Assembly: GCA_910585285.1 (NCBI GenBank)
Contig: CAJUDL010000071.1
Span: 1-12,908, forward strand
DNA: 12,908 bases
Direction: 5' to 3'
Origin: an uncultured Muribaculaceae bacterium
Lineage (GTDB): Bacteria > Bacteroidota > Bacteroidia > Bacteroidales > Muribaculaceae
The first letter of the stretch is position 1; each line of letters begins with the position of its first letter. The translations under genes were made by a program, and so were the position numbers. This document shows, one piece after another, positions 1-6,000 of the stretch. A model generated the notes under the pieces. That model made no database searches. It saw only the letters and a list, made by a program, of their open reading frames with translations, and was not told the origin of the DNA.

Positions 1-50
1 GCACCTGACTGTTAATCAGGGGGTCGTTGGTTCAAGCCCATCCTGAAGCG
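1..50 (+). tRNA. tRNA-Asn (GTT), 3' part only
   Basis: The window opens inside a tRNA. The anticodon arm is complete: stem CCTGA/TCAGG around the loop CTGTTAA gives anticodon GTT, which reads Asn codons. It is followed by a 5-nt variable region, a T arm (26-42) with loop TTCAAGC, the 3' acceptor strand CTGAAGC (43-49) and discriminator G at 50. CCA is not encoded. One T-T mismatch is present in the T stem as read. The 5' acceptor strand and D arm lie outside the window, so the cloverleaf cannot be fully checked. Confidence 0.9.
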
Positions 51-55
51 CAAGG

Positions 56-85
56 GAGAGTTCCGGTTTTCGGAGCTCTCTTTTT
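56..85 (+). terminator. Rho-independent terminator after tRNA-Asn
   Basis: A 10-bp stem (56-65 with 71-80, one G-T wobble) closes a GTTTT loop and is followed at once by five T (81-85). It sits 6 nt after the tRNA end. The start codon of the next gene is only 24 nt further on, leaving little room for a separate promoter, so some read-through into that gene is possible. Confidence 0.8.
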
Positions 86-109
86 ACTAACAACTAATCC
101 ATAGCTAAA

Positions 110-949
110 ATGAAAATGAAATTTGAATGTAAGGTGAGTATCGCGGCATGTGCGATGGCTCTTTTTGCTGCAATGTCTGTTGCTCAGACACAGCAGGTGC
201 GCGTTTTTTCGCATCGTGGAGGTAGAATGGAACACGATGAGAACACAATGGAGGCATTTAAGGCGAGCCATAAGGCGGGATACACCGGTTATGAGACCGA
301 TATCCGCATAACCAAGGATGGGGAGTTGATTGTGACCCACGACAGCAAACTGGAGCGCACAACCAATGGCGTCGGTGCCGGGGAGGAGAAGACTCTTGCT
401 GAGTTGCGCCGGCTTGACACCAAGAAGGGGAACAAGATGATTACTCTTGATGAACTGATGGATTTTCTTAAAGACAAACCCGGATTATACGTAGAGTTTG
501 AAATGAAAACAAATCCATCGGATTTATATCCGGATGATAAATTGCCGGAATATGTCGACAAGCTATATAAAAAGGTGATGGCAAAGAAGCCTAAGGATGC
601 TGAGTTTATTTTCACGTCGTCGGACACGCGTTCGTTAAGATGTATGCAGCAACGCCATCCCGATGCCGACCTTCTTCTTATTACAAGTGATCCCGTGAGT
701 AAAGCCACTGTCAATCTTTGCAAGGGGCTTGGGATTAAGCGGCTCGGCTCTAAAATGGGAGGAACTTCACGGGAGGCTGTCAAGCTCGCTCATAAGGAGG
801 GGTTGACTGTGAGCCTATGGCCTGGGCAGTCGATAGAGGATTTCATGCTGGGCGTTTACCTCGGGGCAGATTATCTATGTACGGATATTCCAATCCGGCA
901 GAAGGACTGGGCTGAGAAGAATGCTCCCTGGATCAACGTGAAATACTGA
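110..949 (+). CDS. Glycerophosphodiester phosphodiesterase family protein, exported
   Basis: Predicted to hydrolyse glycerophosphodiesters to glycerol-3-phosphate and an alcohol (GDPD fold, TIM barrel), probably in the periplasm. The 279-aa product starts with a basic n-region and hydrophobic segment (about residues 9-24), with a likely cleavage after SVA at residue 25. Family landmarks in order: HRGG (35-38), ENT (44-46), ETD (62-64), THD (76-78) with the second catalytic His77, the acidic strand VEFEMK (128-133), and the C-terminal GADYLCTDIP (252-261). These are the catalytic His pair and metal-binding acids of the family. Length fits a single-domain enzyme. No Shine-Dalgarno sequence is visible, as is usual in this phylum. 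Met3 is an alternative start and would change little. No TAnnTTTG promoter is seen in the 24 nt between the tRNA terminator and the start, so expression may come from read-through. Substrate cannot be told from sequence. Confidence 0.92.
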   Translation: MKMKFECKVSIAACAMALFAAMSVAQTQQVRVFSHRGGRMEHDENTMEAFKASHKAGYTGYETDIRITKDGELIVTHDSKLERTTNGVGAGEEKTLAELRRLDTKKGNKMITLDELMDFLKDKPGLYVEFEMKTNPSDLYPDDKLPEYVDKLYKKVMAKKPKDAEFIFTSSDTRSLRCMQQRHPDADLLLITSDPVSKATVNLCKGLGIKRLGSKMGGTSREAVKLAHKEGLTVSLWPGQSIEDFMLGVYLGADYLCTDIPIRQKDWAEKNAPWINVKY

Positions 950-963
950 TCAATTAAGGGTTA

Positions 964-1131
964 ATAATTTAAGTTTCGCAAGCTTCAACTTAAAGTTTAA
1001 GAGTTTAGAAGTTAAAGAGTTTATCAGATGCGAATAAGACTTAGTTTATATTTATTCGCATCAAACAAATAAACTCATAAACTGCGCAAAACGCGATTAA
1101 ACTTATAAACTTCAACTTTTAGCTTGCGAAA
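964..1131. repeat. Palindromic intergenic repeat, copy 1
   Basis: An AT-rich element with imperfect terminal inverted repeats. The outermost 11 bp, TTTCGCAAGCT (974-984) and AGCTTGCGAAA (1121-1131), are perfect, and the arms continue inward for about 23 bp at roughly 75% complementarity. A separate perfect 11-bp hairpin lies at the centre (GATGCGAATAA 1027-1037 with TTATTCGCATC 1052-1062, 14-nt loop). The reverse complement matches the element at 2479-2638 over both arms. It encodes nothing. It may act as a bidirectional terminator or be a MITE-like or REP-like dispersed repeat; no target-site duplication is evident. Confidence 0.75.
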
Positions 1132-1134
1132 GAT

Positions 1135-1235
1135 GAATTAATAATTAATGGTTAGCTAAGAAAAAACTAATGGTTAATAGTTATGTCGGCATTTAGCCTC
1201 AAGTAACTATTAACCATTAATTATTAATTATTAAC
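1135..1235. repeat. Long AT-rich inverted repeat between convergent genes
   Basis: A perfect 16-bp inverted repeat (1168-1183 with 1204-1219, 20-nt loop) carries the word AATGGTTAATAGTTA. A second partial copy of its left arm (TTAATAATTAATGGTTAG, 1138-1155) could pair instead with the longer right arm, 1210-1229. The region separates the rightward phosphodiesterase gene from the leftward rpmA gene, so it could end transcription from both sides, but it lacks GC-rich stems and clear T-tracts. Confidence 0.6.
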
Positions 1236-1238
1236 TAA

Positions 1239-1259
1239 AAAGAAGTGTTACGCTTCTTT
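1239..1259 (-). terminator. Probable rplU-rpmA terminator overlapping the rpmA stop codon
   Basis: Read on the minus strand, AAAGAAG (1259-1253) pairs with CTTCTTT (1245-1239) around a 7-nt loop, and the 3' arm runs into a T-rich stretch. The stop codon of rpmA is in the loop. The stem is short and AT-rich, so efficiency is uncertain; the inverted repeats beyond it may help. Confidence 0.5.
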
Positions 1260-1508
1260 GGGCTGCACGTTGATGAACTTGCGACCCTCTTTGCCGGTGG
1301 AGAACACCACGATTCCGTCGATGAGGGCGAAGAGTGTGTGGTCCTTACCCATGCCTACGTTGAGACCGGGATGGTGCACTGTTCCACGCTGACGTTTGAT
1401 GATGTTGCCTGCCTTGCAGTATGAACCACCGAAGATTTTGACTCCAAGTCGTTTGCTTTCTGATTCGCGGCCGTTCTTAGAACTACCGACACCTTTCTTA
1501 TGTGCCAT
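1248..1508 (-). CDS. rpmA: 50S ribosomal protein L27
   Basis: Component of the large ribosomal subunit whose N-terminal tail reaches the peptidyl-transferase centre. The 86-aa product begins with the diagnostic tail MAHKKGVGSSKNGRESESKR and continues with LGVKIFGG (21-28), AGNIIKRQRGT (33-43), HHPG (45-48) and GMGKDHTLFALIDG (52-65). Length and start are typical. There is no cleavable N-terminal extension of the kind found in Firmicutes. It is the second gene of a two-gene leftward unit, 15 nt after rplU, the usual rplU-rpmA pair. No regulatory site of its own is visible, so it is likely transcribed from the rplU promoter. Confidence 0.98.
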   Translation of the reverse strand: MAHKKGVGSSKNGRESESKRLGVKIFGGSYCKAGNIIKRQRGTVHHPGLNVGMGKDHTLFALIDGIVVFSTGKEGRKFINVQPKEA

Positions 1509-1523
1509 TTCTTATCTACGGTT

Positions 1524-1847
1524 TTAAGCGGTTACAATTTTTTTAATTAACACTTTGGAGAAGAACTGACGATGACCGTTTTTGCGACGATAGCCTTTGC
1601 GGCGTTTCTTCTTGAATACGATCACTTTCTCGCCCTTTACGAGGGGAGTAAGGACTTCACATTCCACTTTTGCACCTTCAACGGCAGGCGCACCGACTTT
1701 TACATCGCCGTCGGCATCAAGGAGGAGAACCTTGTCGAAAGCGACTGCGTCGCCCTCTTTTGTTTCCTCGCCGAGGTAGTGAACATACAGATATTTGCCT
1801 TCTTCGGCTTTGAACTGCTGTCCCTTAATTTCTACGATAGCGTACAT
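1524..1847 (-). CDS. rplU: 50S ribosomal protein L21
   Basis: Large-subunit protein that binds 23S rRNA. The 107-aa product has the L21 opening MYAIVEIKGQQFKAEEG (1-17), the acidic middle strand region, VGAPAVEGAKVECEV (51-65), and the basic RNA-binding block FKKKRRKGYRRKNGHRQ (78-94) before the C-terminal LIKKI. Length matches the family (about 103-107 aa). It is the first gene of the leftward rplU-rpmA pair. A good Bacteroidota promoter lies 86-117 bp upstream, leaving a leader of about 80 nt that can fold. The antisense reading frames over this gene are shadows. Confidence 0.98.
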   Translation of the reverse strand: MYAIVEIKGQQFKAEEGKYLYVHYLGEETKEGDAVAFDKVLLLDADGDVKVGAPAVEGAKVECEVLTPLVKGEKVIVFKKKRRKGYRRKNGHRQFFSKVLIKKIVTA

Positions 1848-1849
1848 TT

Positions 1850-1927
1850 AAACTATTGAATTATAAATGAATCCGTTGGGCGGAGACTTCGCTGAGCCTC
1901 GCTTTTTCGAGCCTTGGCGGAAAAATG
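1850..1927 (-). promoter_or_regulatory. rplU mRNA leader with alternative hairpins (candidate)
   Basis: On the minus strand, CTCG (1911-1908) can pair with CGAG (1901-1898), while GAGGCT (1900-1895) can pair with AGTCTC (1888-1883) using a G-U wobble that only works in this strand's RNA. The two helices share bases 1898-1900 and exclude each other. AGGCTC occurs twice and CCGCC twice in the leader. Ribosomal protein leaders are often autoregulatory, including L21 leaders in other phyla; whether this one is regulatory is inference. Confidence 0.3.
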
Positions 1928-1932
1928 CGATG

Positions 1933-1964
1933 CAAAATTAATAAAAATTGTGATGAAGAGCAAA
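1933..1964 (-). promoter_or_regulatory. rplU-rpmA promoter
   Basis: On the minus strand: -33 box TTTG (1964-1961), 20-bp spacer, -7 box TAATTTTG (1940-1933), a full match to the Bacteroidota TAnnTTTG consensus and its usual spacing. Transcription should start near 1926-1929, giving a leader of about 80 nt before the rplU start. Confidence 0.8.
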
Positions 1965-1980
1965 TTATATGGCGTTAAAT

Positions 1981-2011
1981 TTTGCCGTTATCGATTTATT
2001 TCGTAATTTTG
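1981..2011 (+). promoter_or_regulatory. rpsO promoter
   Basis: -33 box TTTG (1981-1984), 19-bp spacer, -7 box TAATTTTG (2004-2011). This is a full consensus match. It stands back to back with the rplU promoter, with 16 bp between the two -33 boxes. Transcription should start near 2015-2018, giving a leader of about 90 nt. Confidence 0.8.
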
Positions 2012-2017
2012 CAGCGC

Positions 2018-2080
2018 TTTTTAAGAAAAGTGGCAGAAAAGGCTGAGAGAGCCTCTGTAGGCTTTTCAAAGAAAAGTTTT
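2018..2080 (+). promoter_or_regulatory. rpsO leader with mutually exclusive helices (candidate S15 autoregulatory element)
   Basis: CTTTTC (2062-2067) can pair upstream with GAAAAG (2025-2030), closing a stem that contains the hairpin CAGA-aaa-GGCT / AGCC-TCTG (2034-2057). It can also pair downstream with GAAAAG (2071-2076) across a 3-nt loop, followed by TTTT (2077-2080), which resembles a weak terminator. A further GAAAAG is at 2036-2041. S15 commonly represses its own mRNA through leader structures in several phyla; applying that here is inference from the fold. Confidence 0.4.
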
Positions 2081-2108
2081 ATCATTAATCATTTAAATTC
2101 TCTCAATT

Positions 2109-2384
2109 ATGCATCTTTCAGCAGAAGAAAAGAAACACATTTTCGAGACTTACGGTCAGGGTCCTACAGATACAGGTAGCCCTGAAAGCCAGATTGCTCT
2201 TTTCTCGGTTCGTATCAAACACCTTACCGAGCATCTTAAAGAGAACCATAAAGACTTCACCACCGCTCGTGCCCTCAAGGCTCTTGTTGGTCAGCGCCGT
2301 AGCCTTCTTGATTATCTGATTCGCAAAGATATCAACCGTTATCGTGCGATCATCGCCAAGAAGGAGCTCGGAATCAGAAAATAA
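2109..2384 (+). CDS. rpsO: 30S ribosomal protein S15
   Basis: Small-subunit protein that binds the 16S rRNA central domain early in assembly and forms an intersubunit bridge. The 91-aa product shows the S15 signature in order: TDTGSPESQIALFSVRI (20-36), HLTEHLKENHKDF (38-50), RALKALVGQRRSLLDYL (54-70), and the end DINRYRAII..LGIRK (74-91). It is 2 aa longer than the usual 88-89 owing to the last loop (AKKE). The start is fixed by homology to the family N-terminus; an overlapping frame that starts at 1982 is not a gene. It is a single-gene unit with its own consensus promoter, a foldable leader and a strong terminator 23 nt after the stop. Confidence 0.98.
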   Translation: MHLSAEEKKHIFETYGQGPTDTGSPESQIALFSVRIKHLTEHLKENHKDFTTARALKALVGQRRSLLDYLIRKDINRYRAIIAKKELGIRK

Positions 2385-2406
2385 TTCTGTGGTTTCGTAA
2401 AAAATT

Positions 2407-2438
2407 AAAAGCAGAGGAGAAAATCCTTTGCTTTTTTT
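2407..2438 (+). terminator. rpsO rho-independent terminator
   Basis: A 12-bp stem (2407-2418 with 2424-2435, one G-T wobble) around the loop GAAAA, running into seven T (2432-2438). Strong terminator isolating rpsO from the envelope operon downstream. Confidence 0.9.
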
Positions 2439-2478
2439 GTTATATTAACATAAATTCTGTTTCTTTACATTCAACTTA

Positions 2479-2638
2479 AGCAAGCTTAAAGTTGAAGTTT
2501 ATAAGTTTAATTGCGCAATGCGCAGTTTATAAGTTTAGTTTTTGACATGAAATTAACTAAATACCTCACATATTGCATCAAATAAACTTTTAAACTCTTA
2601 AACTTTTAACTTTAAGTTGAAGCTTGCAAAACTTAAAT
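2479..2638. repeat. Palindromic intergenic repeat, copy 2 (inverted relative to copy 1)
   Basis: This stretch aligns to the reverse complement of 964-1131. By hand, the first 58 bp (from GCAAGCT at 2480) match at 52 positions. At the far end 19 bases (ACTTTAAGTTGAAGCTTGC) match without error, followed after one mismatch by 10 more. The middle about 40 bp have diverged and lost the central 11-bp hairpin of copy 1. It fills the space between the rpsO terminator and the VanZ-like gene, so the promoter of that operon must lie within or beside it; near-matches such as TAAGTTTA occur but no full TAnnTTTG was found. Confidence 0.75.
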
Positions 2639-2642
2639 AATT

Positions 2643-3062
2643 ATGAATAGAGCGCAGCGTATAATCGAGAAGTTACCACCGTGGCTCCTGACGGCAGTCA
2701 CCACGGCGGCTATTTTATGGCTTACGCTCGCTCCCCGCCCGCTGGGGGATATGAAACCGGAACTGTTTCCCGGCGCAGACAAGGTCGTTCACGCAATAAT
2801 GTTCGGGGGGCTTCTCCTCATGATCTATGTTGATAAATCACGAGTGGTAAACTGGCATCCGTTGCGGGTCTTCTTTACAGTTGTCGCAATGCTGGCAGTG
2901 ATTCTGTTCGGTATAAGTATAGAATTTATTCAAGGGAGCATGGATGTTGGCCGTTCTTTTGATATTTACGACATATTGGCAGATGCAGCTGGAGCTGTCC
3001 TGGTAGCTGTATTATGGAATTTATTCACACGATTACACGATGGAAGAAAACAAGGGTCCTGA
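2643..3062 (+). CDS. VanZ-like integral membrane protein
   Basis: A small polytopic inner-membrane protein of 139 aa. Four hydrophobic segments are visible (about residues 14-31, 48-63, 76-93, 111-129). Polar residues typical of the VanZ-like family lie at their edges: WLTLAPRP (26-33), FPGADKVVH (42-50), IEFIQG (93-98) and GRSFDIYDILAD (103-114). VanZ itself gives low-level teicoplanin resistance in enterococci, but most family members have no known function, and nothing here points to resistance. The start follows the repeat element by 4 nt, with no Shine-Dalgarno sequence. The last 23 nt overlap the start of tamB, so the two are probably translationally coupled and cotranscribed with tamL. 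A link to outer-membrane or cell-wall assembly is suggested only by this context. Confidence 0.85.
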   Translation: MNRAQRIIEKLPPWLLTAVTTAAILWLTLAPRPLGDMKPELFPGADKVVHAIMFGGLLLMIYVDKSRVVNWHPLRVFFTVVAMLAVILFGISIEFIQGSMDVGRSFDIYDILADAAGAVLVAVLWNLFTRLHDGRKQGS

Positions 3063-6000
3063 GAAGGTGGAAATAAATGATGCCGCGTCAGATAAAGCGG
3101 TTGGGAAGGAGACGCGAAACAAGAAGCATCTCATAAAAACGACGTGGCTCAGACGCACGTTGAAAACCCTGATGTGGATTGTCATCGTGGTTCTTCTCAT
3201 ACCGGTGTTTCTTTATATACCTCCGGTTCAGACATTCGTAAAGAACATAGCTTGTGATTATGTGTATAAATCCACAGGGATGAAGGTTGACATAGGAAGA
3301 TTCAGACTTTCGTTTCCTCTTGATGTCAGTCTTGAGAAGGTATTGGTCCTTGATCAGCATGCCGACACAATGGTGCGTGCTGAAAAAGTGATCGCAGACG
3401 TTAAAATTCTACCTCTTCTCAAACTTGATGTGCGACTCAAAAAGTTGAGTCTCGAAGAAGGATACTACCGCATGGTCTCTTCCGACTCATCCATGATCAT
3501 GAGTGTGGCAGCCGGATTGCTTAATGTGGATGATAAGAGCTTTGCGAATATGGCTACCGGAGAAATAAGTCTTAACAAAGCTTTGCTGCGCAATGGAAAT
3601 CTCAAGCTTTACATGAATGTGTGGAAACAGAAACCGACCCCGAAGGATTCCTCCTCTTCGACACCGTTCCTGATTAAAGCAAATGATCTCAAGCTTGAGA
3701 ACTTTTCGTTTGCAATGTCAATGCTTCCAACTATAGATACTCTTTATCTCAATGCCCGGGATATCAATCTCAAGCAGGGAGTGGTTGACCTTGGCAAGAA
3801 CAAGGTGAGCTGGAAGCTTGCCTCAGTAGCTGATGGGTCGGGGGCATACTACACCCCTACGCCGGAATGGGTGGCGGCACATCCGGCTCCGGAATCACAG
3901 CCTTCTTCTGGACCCCCGATGCAGATTCTTGGAGATTCCATATCGCTCGACAGTTTCAAATTCATTTATGCCATGAAAGGAGCCAAACCCCTTTCAGGCT
4001 TTGATGCCTCCTACATCGAAGTGTCGGAGATTGGGCTCGGCATGAAGAATTTTTACAACGAATCATCTACAGTGAAATTACCGATTACCCGATTGCAGGC
4101 TAAAGAACGAAGCGGGCTGCGGATTGTGAGCGGCAGAGGAGGAATTGATGTGGATTCGACCGGATTGTCGTTAAAGAATCTTGATATCACCACGCTCTAT
4201 TCTTATGTGAGGGGGAGTGCCGACGTTCCGTTTGCGCTTATGGAACTGAAACCTGAGGCACCAGTGAATGTCAATGTAGAGGCGCGTCTGGGGATGCCAG
4301 ACATAGATTCGTTCATGCCTTCCCTCAAAGAATACACGTCGATGCTTCCTGCGCGCAATCCTTTGGACGTAACGCTTGAGGCGAATGGCTCTCTTGAATC
4401 GGTAGACATAGATCGCCTTGAGGCATCCTTGCGCGATGTGATGTCTCTGCAAGCCAATGGGTATGCGGATAATCCTCTTGATATAAAGAATCTGGAAGCA
4501 GAGGTGGATTTCAACGGGCGCATCTCTGATCCCCGCCTTATCAATAAATTCATGGGAGAATCGGAAATAAAGGTTCCGGCATTCCATATCGAAGGAACAG
4601 CCTCTGCGATGCATGAGAACTATGGAGCTGATTTTACATTGACGAGCACAGCTGGAAATGCCTCCGGTAAAGGGCATGTAGGCATGAATTCAAAGAAATA
4701 CAATATAGATGCCGAAGTCAATGGACTTGACGTGGGTTATTTCATGCCTTCTCTTGGTATCGGAAGCGTAACAGCTTCGGTTCAGGCTGAAGGAGCCGGG
4801 TTCAATCCTTTGAGCGGAAGGGCTGTGACCGATGCAAGGCTTAGGGTAAATTCCATTGAATATAACAAGCGTTTGTTCAGCGATATTCGAGCAGATGTGG
4901 TGTTGAGGCAGGATAATAATTTTGATATCTACGCAGTGTCTGCCAATGATGGCCTGGATCTTGAAATAGAAGGGAACGGCTCCATTCATCCGGATGATTA
5001 TGTGTTTGACATGACCGCCAGGATACGCGATCTGGATCTCCACAAGATTGGGATGTCGCCGGAGATGAGCAATGGGAAAGGCACAATTTACATCAATGGC
5101 ACAGCGAGTCCTGACCGTTGGCTTTATGCCGCAGATCTCAAGCTCGTGGATTTCGACTGGAATCTTCCTAACCAGTATATACATCTTCCCGGGGGAGTTA
5201 CAGCCCGCATAGACGCTACGGAATATTCCACCTCTGCAGATATCGATTCTTACATGACCTCGGTTGCATTCCGCAGCCCGTCGGGGCTAAAGATGCTTGT
5301 TGACGGCATGACGAAGGCAACGGATGAAATAATGTCGCAGGTCAAGGATAGAGACCTTCAGATGGACAGCATCAGTGCCGTGCTTCCTCCGTTCACTCTA
5401 TCCCTCAACGCATCCGGAAAGGGGTTGCTAAATCAATTCCTGGTTCCTTCCGGCATGAATATTGATACTATTTATGGCTCAATAGGTAAGGATTCTCTTT
5501 TTTACGGAAATATTGCCGCCCGGAGGTTCACGTCGGGCTCCATAAATATTGACTCTCTTGACATAGCCCTCAAAGAGCGTCGTAACCTTCTTGATTATAA
5601 AATACATATGGGTAATCGCCCTGGCACGCTTGATGAGTTCGCACAAGTAAACCTGAATGGTTATCTGGGCAGCAACCGTCTCGGAGCATTCCTCACACAG
5701 CGTAATCTTCAAGGGAAAACGGGTTACAGAATAGGACTCACAGCGGCTGTGCAGGATTCTACGGTGTCTGTGCACTTCACACCTCTTAAATCTACTATAG
5801 CCTATTTGCCATGGACGCTGAATGACGACAACTTCATAGACTACAACCTGAACAACATGAAAGTTGATGCCAATTTGATGGCAAAGAGCTCTGAAAGCAG
5901 TATTCTGCTGCGCACAGAACCCACATCTTCCGGTATTGACGCGCTTCATATGAAACTTGACAATATCAAGATTGAAGACTTCCTTAGTATGTCGCTTTTG

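Noticed and set aside
1..50. Possible integration site at the tRNA-Asn 3' end
   Set aside because: tRNA 3' ends are common attachment sites, but no integrase and no second copy of the tRNA end was found downstream in this window.
964..1131. Calling the repeat copies insertion sequences
   Set aside because: They are about 160 bp, encode nothing, and show no clear target-site duplications; only a non-coding repeat is supported.
1982..2179. A plus-strand frame starting before rpsO
   Set aside because: It covers the promoter -7 box and leader and then runs out of frame through rpsO; it starts upstream of the likely transcription start.
2643..3062. Reading the VanZ-like gene as a glycopeptide-resistance gene
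   Set aside because: There are no van cluster genes around it, the family is broad and mostly uncharacterised, and the operon context is envelope assembly.
4171..4677. A 168-codon open frame antisense to tamB, plus several others at 4203-4553, 4690-5184 and 5479-6156
   Set aside because: They lie fully inside tamB, have no domain or membrane pattern, and their residue make-up (many Arg, His, Ile, Cys) is what the complement of a coding strand gives.
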